Assembly: GCA_900316745.1 (NCBI GenBank)
Contig: ONEB01000001.1
Location: 1 to 64,000 of the forward strand
Length of the DNA stretch: 64,000 nucleotides
Direction: 5' to 3'
Origin: an uncultured Eubacteriales bacterium
GTDB lineage: Bacteria > Bacillota > Clostridia > Oscillospirales > Oscillospiraceae
In this document: one piece after another, positions 1 through 7,415 of the stretch
How positions within the stretch are numbered: the stretch's first letter is position 1
Layout of the letters: each line of letters begins with the position of its first letter
Made by a program: the position numbers and the translations under genes
Notes under the pieces: model-generated
Told to the model about the DNA's origin: nothing
Seen by the model: only the letters and a program-made list of their open reading frames with translations
The model's database searches: none

Positions 1-2610
1 TTCTCGGACTACTTCAACACAGCGAGCCGACCGGCCGCTTACGCCGCACCGCGGCCGTTTAGCTCCGCATCAGCGGCCGTTGGGCACCGCAATATGCACG
101 TAGATAACACACCGAAGGCCAAGGAAGCAATCGCATCCCTGAACCCCTTATGTGTTTTGCGGTACTCTGCGACTCATAGGGAAAAGATCAATTTGCTGTA
201 TCGTCTGACTCCGGTAGATGCCTACCAAATGGGTCTGGTAAAACAGATTTCCGTTTCTTCCAATCAGATTTCCGGCGGTTTCAACCAGCCCTATGTGAAG
301 CTGCTCTCTGTTTCCAATGAGAAAGGCTTCCGGGCAAAGATTGAAATGGATATCCGGAAAAAGGACGGGATCGTCAGCAGAAAGACTGTCACGGTAAAAC
401 CCGGCGATGATCTGTATCTGCTATCCGGTGAAAGAGAGCTTTACGAGGGATACACCGTTGCCGGTATTGATTGCACTCCGGAATACGAACACATTGAATT
501 CGGCAATACCGAAGAGGTATATCTGGGTAAATCTATTGGCGATATCGATGAGAACATGGTAAAGAAGGCACAGATCCGCCGCACCATAGAGGCACACCTG
601 GACAAGGAGCTTCGCTATACTGACAAGGGTATCAAAGTCTTGTCTCTGTTCTTCATCGATAAAGTCGCCAACTATCGGCTGGAGGACGGATCTCCCGGTA
701 TCTATGCCAAAATGTTTGAGGAATGCTACCTGGAGCTGATCGCCCGTCCGAAGTACGCACCAATTCGAGAGCGGTTCTCGGCGGATGTTACCAAAGCACA
801 CAATGGCTACTTCTCTCAGGACAAAAAGGGCCGACTGAAGGACACCAAGGGTGACACAGCGGCAGATGATGATACCTATAATACCATCATGCGTGACAAG
901 GAATGGCTGCTGAGCTTTGCCTGCCCTCTGCGCTTTATCTTCTCCCATTCCGCGCTGAAGGAAGGCTGGGACAACCCCAATGTGTTCCAGGTTTGCACCC
1001 TGATCGAGCAGAAATCCACTTTCACCTGTCGGCAGAAGGTAGGCCGTGGCCTGCGTTTGTGCGTGAACCAAGACGGTGAACGGGTGGAAGACAAGCATAT
1101 CAACATCCTGCATGTTATGGCGAACGAAAGCTTCTCCGAGTTTGCAGAGACGCTGCAGCGGGAGATTGAGGACGATACCGGCATGAAGTTTGGCGTTCTG
1201 CAGCTGGATCTGTTTGCCGGAATGGTATACGAGGAGCAGGTGGAGCGCGAGCATACCATCGATAAAGCGGAAGCACAGGAGTTGGTCCGATACTGGACTG
1301 AGAGCGGCATGCTGGATCAGTGGGCGGAAGACCCGGAAATGATTGCTGCTGAAAGAAAAATATCTGCACAGCTTGAAAGCGGCGAGCTCACCGCACCCCC
1401 AAATCCCGCCACAGAAGTTATGCGGCAAATCAAGATGGGCGCAACGCCGGAGCAGGCAGCTGCCGCCATTGAAGGCATTACCGCCACCATTACCGAAACT
1501 GTCGAACGCAAGGTTTCCTACGAAGAAGCCCAAGAACTGATGACCCACTTTGAAAAGAAGGGTTACATTACCAGCAGCGGCAAGATCAAGGACACGATGA
1601 AAACGGCCTTAAAAACCGGTACATTGGATCTCCCGCAAAAATATGAGGCAGCAAGACAGCGCTTCGAGCAGATCATCTCGAAAGCGGATCGCAGACCTCC
1701 TATCCGGGATGCGTCCAGAGATGTTGTTGTGCGGATCAATAAGCAGGTTATGGTATCTCCCGAATTCTTGGATCTTTGGAAAAGGATCAAGCAGAAGACA
1801 GCATACCGGGTCAGCATCGATACGGACAAGCTGATAGAGAACTGCGTGAAGGCTCTGCAGGAAATGCCTGCAATCCCCAAGGCAAGGATCATTTCCCAAA
1901 CGGCGGACATTCACATTGAAAAGGCCGGTGTGCATCATGTGGAACGGGAAATGCGGACAACGGATATCGCGGATTCCTATCAGTCCCTGCCAGATATTAT
2001 CACAACGATCAGTGATGCAACGCTGCTGACCCCTGCCACAGTTAATACAATTCTGGTTCAGAGTGGGCGCTTAAAGGACTTTCTGAATAACCCGGAAGCT
2101 TTTCTTGAAAAAGCCATTGAGCTGATCAAAAACAACCGCCATGCTTTGGCGATTGACGGTATCCGCTATGTGAAACTGGACGGAAAGGAATACTATGTCC
2201 AGGAGATTTTCGATACTGCCGAGCTGATCGCCAATCTGGATCGTAACGCAGTAAAGGTTGAACACAGTGTTTACGATTACATTGTCTATGACAGCAGCAC
2301 TATAGAGCGCCCCTTTGCCTTGGCACTGGACAATGATCCCGATGTAAAAATGTTCTTCAAAATTCCAGACCGGTTCAAGATCGATACACCTATTGGATCT
2401 TACAATCCCGACTGGGCGGTGTATTTGACCAAGAATGGAGAAGAAAAGCTGTACTTCATTCTGGAAACCAAGGGCAGCGACAGCTTTATGGATCTGCGCA
2501 CACGTGAACAACTGAAGATCCATTGCGGCAAGAAGCATTTTGAAGCACTGGATAACGGAATCGAAATGCAGGTTGCAACCGATTGGCGTGAGATCAAAGC
2601 AAGAGTATAA
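1..2610 (+). CDS. Type III restriction enzyme, Res subunit (5' partial or truncated)
   Basis: ATP-dependent DNA translocase and nuclease subunit of a type III restriction system, seen from just after helicase motif II. The first ATG is at 94, but the frame is open to the window edge. From 94 the protein shows VDNTPKAKEAI and LRYSATH (motifs II-III), ALKEGWDNPNVFQ (motif V, about residue 287), RQKVGRGLR (motif VI, 313-320) and a C-terminal PD-(D/E)xK nuclease (PD at 772-773, ETK at 791-793). No Walker A is present. Codons 1-31 upstream of the ATG read as low-complexity Ala/Pro/Arg and do not resemble the family. No modification (Mod) gene is visible. The gene is AT-richer than the chromosome after 3600, which suggests horizontal origin. 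Function is likely lost unless the N-terminal half lies to the left. Confidence 0.85.
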   Translation, partial: FSDYFNTASRPAAYAAPRPFSSASAAVGHRNMHVDNTPKAKEAIASLNPLCVLRYSATHREKINLLYRLTPVDAYQMGLVKQISVSSNQISGGFNQPYVKLLSVSNEKGFRAKIEMDIRKKDGIVSRKTVTVKPGDDLYLLSGERELYEGYTVAGIDCTPEYEHIEFGNTEEVYLGKSIGDIDENMVKKAQIRRTIEAHLDKELRYTDKGIKVLSLFFIDKVANYRLEDGSPGIYAKMFEECYLELIARPKYAPIRERFSADVTKAHNGYFSQDKKGRLKDTKGDTAADDDTYNTIMRDKEWLLSFACPLRFIFSHSALKEGWDNPNVFQVCTLIEQKSTFTCRQKVGRGLRLCVNQDGERVEDKHINILHVMANESFSEFAETLQREIEDDTGMKFGVLQLDLFAGMVYEEQVEREHTIDKAEAQELVRYWTESGMLDQWAEDPEMIAAERKISAQLESGELTAPPNPATEVMRQIKMGATPEQAAAAIEGITATITETVERKVSYEEAQELMTHFEKKGYITSSGKIKDTMKTALKTGTLDLPQKYEAARQRFEQIISKADRRPPIRDASRDVVVRINKQVMVSPEFLDLWKRIKQKTAYRVSIDTDKLIENCVKALQEMPAIPKARIISQTADIHIEKAGVHHVEREMRTTDIADSYQSLPDIITTISDATLLTPATVNTILVQSGRLKDFLNNPEAFLEKAIELIKNNRHALAIDGIRYVKLDGKEYYVQEIFDTAELIANLDRNAVKVEHSVYDYIVYDSSTIERPFALALDNDPDVKMFFKIPDRFKIDTPIGSYNPDWAVYLTKNGEEKLYFILETKGSDSFMDLRTREQLKIHCGKKHFEALDNGIEMQVATDWREIKARV

Positions 2611-2617
2611 CGAAAAA

Positions 2618-2653
2618 GGAGCTGTTGCAGAATGAAAGTTCTGCAGCAGCTCC
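2618..2653 (+). terminator. Hairpin after the Res gene
   Basis: A 15-bp near-perfect stem (GGAGCTGTTGCAGAA paired with TTCTGCAGCAGCTCC) around a 6-nt loop begins 8 bases after the Res stop. The following T run is weak (TAAATTT), so termination may be inefficient. Confidence 0.6.
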
Positions 2654-2665
2654 TAAATTTGTATT

Positions 2666-2791
2666 TCATAGTTCCGACCGCTGATACATATTGTCGGCAA
2701 TCTCATTCTCTACGGCGATGGTATCAATGGCGATTATGCTGCCATCTGAGAATATCAGCTCCACACAGGCAGTATCCATGTTAAACCTGCA
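2666..2791 (-). pseudogene. DUF6061-like remnant
   Basis: In one - strand frame the translation contains CRFNMDTACVEL, then DGSIIAIDTIAVENE and NMYQRSEL followed by a stop. I recall this as the N-terminal half of a small accessory protein (DUF6061) common in Clostridial mobile elements. The normal start is missing because the frame runs into the DUF6809-like remnant, and the C-terminal part is absent. An internal ATG at 2779 could give 37 residues. It appears to be a fossil produced by deletion. The family name is from memory; the decay is seen directly. Confidence 0.5.
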
Positions 2792-2937
2792 GGAAATCCG
2801 TCATGGTGGACAAAAGCTTTTTTTTCATTCCGGGAAATCAGCTGAAGCAGTTCTTTGTATTCTTTGCAGGGAGAGAATCATACTCCGCTGGCTCGATATT
2901 GCCATACCAAAATTCTTCAAGGATTCTCGTACCGCAT
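2781..2937 (-). pseudogene. DUF6809-like remnant, frameshifted
   Basis: A GGGGGAGG site precedes an ATG at 2937. The family-like peptide (ILEEFWYGNIEPAEYD, then EYKELLQLISRNEKKLLSTMTDFLQV) can only be recovered by changing frame about three times: near the start, before EYKELL, and in an A run. It then stops at 2781 and overlaps the DUF6061-like remnant. These small proteins usually accompany TnpV and conjugative or mobilisable elements. The gene cannot make a normal product. Confidence 0.5.
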
Positions 2938-3305
2938 CCTCCCCCGTAGATCAGTTCCCGGAGGATGATTTCCTCGGCTCGGTTGCGGATACTGTTCATG
3001 GCTCCAACCCATGCCATCTGGTTGGCTGCCTTTATTTCCTCTGTCACGCCCTCAGATGCCTTCATCTGCTCGATGATCAGGGACAAACGCTCCTGTGTCT
3101 GCTCGTTCAGATCGGCGAGGTATGTCCAGAGCTGACCGCTGAGAACAAGGTCATTAAAGAGGATCGGATGGTGCTTTTCGAGATAGTTCCGGTGCAGCCT
3201 GCCCCAGCGACCGATGGGTCTGTTTTCTTCGGGAAGAGCGATGTTGGGGATGTAATAGTCACCCACAAGGGTGTAAGTTAATTCACAAGATAATAACTGG
3301 CTCAC
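2838..3305 (-). CDS. tnpV: TnpV transposon-encoded protein, with read-through tail
   Basis: The first 120 residues match the TnpV family of mobilisable Clostridial transposons (YTLVGDYYIPN, RPIGRWGRLHR, ILFNDLVLSGQLWTYLADLN, MNSIRNRAEEIIL, ELIY). The role of TnpV is not well defined. The GTG start at 3305 is preceded by AAGGAG at 3315-3320 with 9-nt spacing. After ELIY (codon ending at 2946) the normal stop is missing, and translation continues for 35 residues into the neighbouring DUF6809-like remnant. No recombinase lies nearby, so this is a leftover of an element. Confidence 0.75.
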   Translation of the reverse strand: MSQLLSCELTYTLVGDYYIPNIALPEENRPIGRWGRLHRNYLEKHHPILFNDLVLSGQLWTYLADLNEQTQERLSLIIEQMKASEGVTEEIKAANQMAWVGAMNSIRNRAEEIILRELIYGGGCGTRILEEFWYGNIEPAEYDSLPAKNTKNCFS

Positions 3306-3616
3306 GGTGTTAATCTCCTTACAGATTTATTTTAATCTGTCGTGATGAACCCCGTTTCCCGAATGTCGATTCCCATACGCCGCACCAATTCCGCACCAAT
3401 TCGCCATGAAAGTATATGTAGATACATGGATTTATGTAACGGAAAAGTTCGGAAATATGGGTTTTATTGAGGCTTATAGAGGAATATTGAGATATGAAAC
3501 AGGCATTTAACCCACGATACCAAGCTTCATAGCGTTTGACGCTCCTTTTTAGTTCTTTGATCGCAGAATAATATTATAGCAGACAGACCGGCGTTTCGCA
3601 ATAGTCCGTTTTCTCC
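3306..3616. other. AT-rich intergenic junction without a gene
   Basis: About 310 bases between the TnpV gene and the first chromosomal promoter. I see no convincing ORF or RNA gene. It is AT-rich, contains an 11-bp tandem duplication (3381-3402), and marks the change from about half GC on the left to about 60 percent GC on the right. It is a plausible end of an integrated element; no attachment-site duplication could be shown. Confidence 0.45.
3381..3402. repeat. Tandem duplicate of an 11-bp unit
   Basis: CGCACCAATTC occurs twice back to back with no mismatch. It lies in the junction between the mobile-element fringe and the conserved chromosome. Confidence 0.8.
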
Positions 3617-3645
3617 TTGCCTTTTTGAAACAAATCGTTTATGAT
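3617..3645 (+). promoter_or_regulatory. Sigma-A-type promoter of the CCA enzyme gene
   Basis: A -35 TTGCCT (3617-3622), 17-bp spacer and -10 TATGAT (3640-3645) lie 27 bases before the start codon. Confidence 0.6.
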
Positions 3646-3672
3646 AAAGAAAACACTTTGGGAGGTGAGACC

Positions 3673-5037
3673 ATGCATGATCTGGCACACGACAAGGAAA
3701 TCGTCGCCAGACTCGCCCGGCGCGTGTCTGACGCGGGCGGACGGGTCTATTACGTCGGCGGCTGTGTGCGCGACGCGCTGATGGGCAGCGTCAGCAAGGA
3801 TCTCGACGTTGAGGTGCACGGTCTTACCCCCGCCGCGCTGGAGGAGATCCTCGACACGCTGGGCGAACGCGTTTCGATCGGCGAGAGCTTCGGCATCTAC
3901 GCGATCAAGGGCTGCGGCGTGGACATTGCCATGCCGAGAAAGGAGCATCTGCGCGGGCGCGGGCACCGGGATTTTGACGTGATCGTAGACCCCGATCTCG
4001 GCGCTCGCGAGGCGGCACGGCGGCGCGACTTTACCGTGAACGCCATGATGCGCGATGCGCTCACCGGGGAGCTGGTCGATCCGTTTCACGGGCGGCGTGA
4101 CTTAAAACGCGGCGTGCTGCGCCATGTGGACGACGAGACGTTCCCGGAGGATCCGCTGCGGGTGCTCCGAGCGGCACAGTTTGCATCCCGGTTCGGCTTC
4201 CGCGTCGCCAAGGAGACCATGCGGCTGTGCTCGGCCATGGATCTCACGGCGCTCTCTAAAGAGCGCGTGATGCTGGAGCTGGAGAAGGCGCTTTTGCAGG
4301 CAGAGCATCCCTCCGTGTTCTTTGAGACGCTGCGGGAGATGAACCAGCTCCGCCCTTGGTTTTCCGAAGTTGCGGACCTCATCGGCGTGCCGCAGAACCC
4401 GCGCTTTCACACCGAGGGCGACGTCTGGAACCACACCATGCTCGTGCTGGACGCGGCAGCGCAGTACCGCGAGCGTGCCGGGCGTACGCTGGGGCTGATG
4501 CTCGCGGCGCTGACGCACGACTTCGGCAAGCCTGCCACGACGGAACTGGAGAGCGGCGTCTTTCACGCCTACGGACATGAAGAGGCGGGCGCCGCGCTCG
4601 CAGAGCGGTTTCTGCGCCGCCTGACGAACGAGACGGCGCTGATCGAATACGTCTCAAATCTCACGGCGCTGCACATGAAGCCGAATGTCATCGTGGCAAG
4701 CGGCGCCTCGATCAAGACCTCAAACCGCATGTTTGACCGCGCCGTCGACCCCGAGGCGCTGATCTGCCTCTCCATGGCGGACGGACAGGGCACGATCTCG
4801 CGCTACCCTTACGTTTCGTGCGAAGAGAATCTGGAAGGGCGGCTGGACGCGTACCGCGAGACGATGGCACAGCCGCACGTCATGGGGCGCGACCTCATCG
4901 ACGCGGGGCTGGAGCCGGGCGCGGATTTCTCGGACTTTCTCGCGCTGGCGCACAAGCTGCGCCTCGCCGGAATCCCAAAGGACGATGCGCTCAAGCAGGT
5001 CCTCGCCGAGGCGCGCAAAAAGCGCAGAAAGGCGTAG
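3673..5037 (+). CDS. cca: CCA-adding tRNA nucleotidyltransferase with HD domain
   Basis: Adds or repairs the 3' CCA end of tRNA. The class II nucleotidyltransferase core is clear: GGCVRD at 29-34, catalytic DLD at 43-45, then RRRDFTVNAMM and EDPLRVLRAAQFASRFGF for the RNA-binding neck. A C-terminal HD phosphohydrolase domain follows (HDFGKP, H282-D283), as in long bacterial CCA enzymes or poly(A) polymerases. The ATG at 3673 has GGAGGTGAG at 3661-3669; an upstream in-frame ATG at 3625 lies within the promoter and is rejected. The product is 454 residues. dinB begins 2 bases after the stop, so the two are co-transcribed. Confidence 0.9.
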   Translation: MHDLAHDKEIVARLARRVSDAGGRVYYVGGCVRDALMGSVSKDLDVEVHGLTPAALEEILDTLGERVSIGESFGIYAIKGCGVDIAMPRKEHLRGRGHRDFDVIVDPDLGAREAARRRDFTVNAMMRDALTGELVDPFHGRRDLKRGVLRHVDDETFPEDPLRVLRAAQFASRFGFRVAKETMRLCSAMDLTALSKERVMLELEKALLQAEHPSVFFETLREMNQLRPWFSEVADLIGVPQNPRFHTEGDVWNHTMLVLDAAAQYRERAGRTLGLMLAALTHDFGKPATTELESGVFHAYGHEEAGAALAERFLRRLTNETALIEYVSNLTALHMKPNVIVASGASIKTSNRMFDRAVDPEALICLSMADGQGTISRYPYVSCEENLEGRLDAYRETMAQPHVMGRDLIDAGLEPGADFSDFLALAHKLRLAGIPKDDALKQVLAEARKKRRKA

Positions 5038-5039
5038 CC

Positions 5040-6254
5040 ATGGAGCAGATCATCATCCATGTGGATATGGACGCGTTCTACGCCTCGGTGGAGATGCGCG
5101 ACGATCCGACGCTGCGGGGAAAGCCGCTGATCATCGGATCGCTGCCGCACGAGCGCGGCGTGGTCGCAACATGCAGCTACGAGGCGCGGAAGTTTGGCGT
5201 GCACTCGGCAATGAACATCAAGGAGGCGTACCGCCTCTGCCCGAACGGGGTCTATATGCACCCGAACTTTGAAAAATACAGGACCGTCTCTCAGCAGCTC
5301 CACGCGATCTGGGACAGCTATGCCACAGCCTCCGAGACGATCGCGCTGGACGAGGCGTATCTCGACGTGACGGAGCGTGCGGGAGACTTTGAAGGCGCGC
5401 GCAGGATCGCGCACGAGATCAAGCGCCGCACGCGCGAGGAGCTGCACCTCACCTGCTCTGTCGGCGTCGCCTACTCGAAGACCGCTGCCAAGACCGCGAG
5501 CGAGGAGAAAAAGCCCGACGGGTATTATGAGATCCCGACGGCGGAAGATTTCGTGCGCCTGCTCTCCGACCGCGACGTGCGCGTGCTCTACACCGTCGGC
5601 GCAAAGACCGCCGAGAAGCTCCGCAGCGCGGGGATTTCCACCGTGCGGGACATTCAGGAGCATGCCGAAGCGGTCGAGCAGATGTTCGGCAAGCAGGGGC
5701 GCTGGATTGTGCAGATCGCGAACGGCATCGACGACCGCCGCGTCGTCCCCTACCGTCCGGAGGACGCAAAGAGCGTCAGCCGGGAGCTGACGTTTCAGGA
5801 GGATGTGGAAAACTTCGCCTTTTTGCAGGACGTGCTGCTTCTGCTCGCGCTCAGCGTGGAGCGGCGTGCAAAGCGCCACGCTCTGCACGGCAGAGGCGTG
5901 ACGCTCAAGCTCACCTACGCCGACATGAAGAGCATCACGCGCTCGAAGCTGATCGGCGACTGCGACGACGCCGTGACGATCTACGAGACGGCATGCGAGC
6001 TGCTGCGCGAGGTGAAGCACCGTCCCGTCCGGCTCATCGGCGCGGGACTGTACAACCTCTCGGGCGAGGAGGGACGCCAGCTCTCGCTTGACGATTTCAT
6101 GGAGGATGCGCAGCTCCTGCGCGCGAAGAAGCTGCAGCGGGTGCTCTACGCGCTGCAGGCGCACTACGGTCTCGACTTTGCGGGACACCTGGATGAGATC
6201 TTTCAGGGTGAAACGCTCTACAAAACCGTGGAATATATGCGCAGGCACTATTAA
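5040..6254 (+). CDS. dinB: DNA polymerase IV (Y-family translesion polymerase)
   Basis: A 404-residue lesion-bypass polymerase. The N-terminus has HVDMDAFYASVE with metal ligands D9 and D11. The second acidic pair is at D104-E105 (LDEAYLDVTE). The palm, thumb and little-finger regions follow in usual order (SVGVAYSKTAAKTASEEKKPDG, VGAKTAEKL, SRELTFQEDV). The start is 2 bases after the cca stop, so translation is probably coupled. The C-terminus is short and has no obvious clamp-binding peptide that I can name with certainty. Confidence 0.93.
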   Translation: MEQIIIHVDMDAFYASVEMRDDPTLRGKPLIIGSLPHERGVVATCSYEARKFGVHSAMNIKEAYRLCPNGVYMHPNFEKYRTVSQQLHAIWDSYATASETIALDEAYLDVTERAGDFEGARRIAHEIKRRTREELHLTCSVGVAYSKTAAKTASEEKKPDGYYEIPTAEDFVRLLSDRDVRVLYTVGAKTAEKLRSAGISTVRDIQEHAEAVEQMFGKQGRWIVQIANGIDDRRVVPYRPEDAKSVSRELTFQEDVENFAFLQDVLLLLALSVERRAKRHALHGRGVTLKLTYADMKSITRSKLIGDCDDAVTIYETACELLREVKHRPVRLIGAGLYNLSGEEGRQLSLDDFMEDAQLLRAKKLQRVLYALQAHYGLDFAGHLDEIFQGETLYKTVEYMRRHY

Positions 6255-6305
6255 GCAGATCGATTCCGGCGGGGCAGGCAGCCTCGCCGGCGTTGTGATT
6301 GCCGC

Positions 6306-6334
6306 TTTTCAAACGGCAATAACTGTGGTAAAAT
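6306..6334 (+). promoter_or_regulatory. Probable promoter of apbE-recG
   Basis: TTTTCA (6306-6311), 17-bp spacer, TAAAAT (6329-6334), 37 bases before the apbE start. A small inverted repeat (ATTGCCG/CGGCAAT, 6298-6320) overlaps the -35 box. Confidence 0.5.
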
Positions 6335-6371
6335 GTAGAGTAATGATTTTCCGAAAAGGACTGTACGATCT

Positions 6372-7415
6372 ATGAAACGATCCTTTCAGCATATTCTCGC
6401 CCTTGTCCTCTGTCTGGCGCTGTGTCTGCCGCTGTGCGCATGCACCGGCGAGGGCAAGAGCCAGACAAAGCGTGTTTCCGCGCTGGGCGGACTTGCGGAC
6501 ATCACCGCCTACGGCAAAAACGCCGCAGCCGCCCTGCCGGAGGCCGAAGCCGCGCTCACGAGCGTCGACGCGATGGTGAGCACATTCGATGAAAACAGCC
6601 GCATCTACGCCGTGAACCACGCCGACGGCAAGGCCGTGGTTGTGACGGCGCAGGTCGCCTCCATGATCGAGACGGCGCGCACGGTTTCGAAGCAGACCGA
6701 CGGCGCGCTGGATCTCACGGTCTATCCCCTTATGGACGCGTGGGGCTTTCTCTCCGGGAGCTACACCGTGCCGGACGAGGACACGATCGCAGAGCTGCTG
6801 ACGCATATCGGCATGAACCGCGTGAATCTCTCGGCGGATCAGGAGAGCGGCGACTACATGCTGCAGCTGCCCGCAGACGTGCAGATCACGCTCGACTGCG
6901 TGGCGCGCGGCGCGGCGACGAACGCCGCCATCAACGCCATGCGCGCCAAGGGCGTGAAGAGTGCCGTGATCTCCATGGGTGGAAACGTGCAGACGCTGGG
7001 GCTCAAGCCCGACGGCAGCAAGTGGAACATCGCCATCATGGACCCGAACGACCGAAACGCCTACATCGGCTATCTCACGCTGGGCGAGACGGCGGTCGTG
7101 ACCTCCTCCCCCACGGAGCTGAGCTTTACACAGCGCGGCGCGCTGTATCACCACATCATGAACCCTGAGACCGGCATGCCCGCGAGCACCGCCATCCGCA
7201 GCATGACGGTCGTTTGCGCCGATGCGCAGATGGCGGACTGCCTCTCCACGGCGATGTTCGTGCTCGGCGAGCGCAAGGCGCTGCAATACTGGCGCGACCA
7301 TCACGGCTTCGAGATGCTGATGATCACGCAGGACGGCCGCATTGTCTGCACAAACGGGCTCTACGGCACGTTCACGCAGACCGGCGGCGACTACAAGGTG
7401 AGTTATCTGAAATGA
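6372..7415 (+). CDS. apbE: FAD:protein FMN transferase, lipoprotein (ApbE family)
   Basis: Transfers FMN from FAD to threonines of membrane flavoproteins such as Rnf or Nqr subunits; acts outside the membrane. A signal peptide with lipobox LCAC predicts lipidation at Cys24. The body shows family features: SVDAMVSTFDENSRIYAVN, GALDLTVYPLMDAWGF, VARGAATNAAINAM, ISMGGNVQTLG and, near the end, HHIMNPETGMPAS. Length (347) is typical. The stop overlaps the recG start by 4 bases (ATGA), so the two are translationally coupled. No flavoprotein target gene lies in this window. Confidence 0.9.
   Translation: MKRSFQHILALVLCLALCLPLCACTGEGKSQTKRVSALGGLADITAYGKNAAAALPEAEAALTSVDAMVSTFDENSRIYAVNHADGKAVVVTAQVASMIETARTVSKQTDGALDLTVYPLMDAWGFLSGSYTVPDEDTIAELLTHIGMNRVNLSADQESGDYMLQLPADVQITLDCVARGAATNAAINAMRAKGVKSAVISMGGNVQTLGLKPDGSKWNIAIMDPNDRNAYIGYLTLGETAVVTSSPTELSFTQRGALYHHIMNPETGMPASTAIRSMTVVCADAQMADCLSTAMFVLGERKALQYWRDHHGFEMLMITQDGRIVCTNGLYGTFTQTGGDYKVSYLK

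Noticed and set aside
421-1548. Long - strand frame (375 codons) inside the restriction gene
   Set aside because: Antisense to a gene with clear helicase and nuclease motifs; its translation shows no recognisable domain and no ribosome binding site.
2691-3281. + strand frame of 196 codons
   Set aside because: Opposite strand of TnpV, which has the recognisable protein and a good start site.
4809-6248. - strand frame of 479 codons opposite dinB
   Set aside because: Antisense of the polymerase gene; polar, low-complexity translation.
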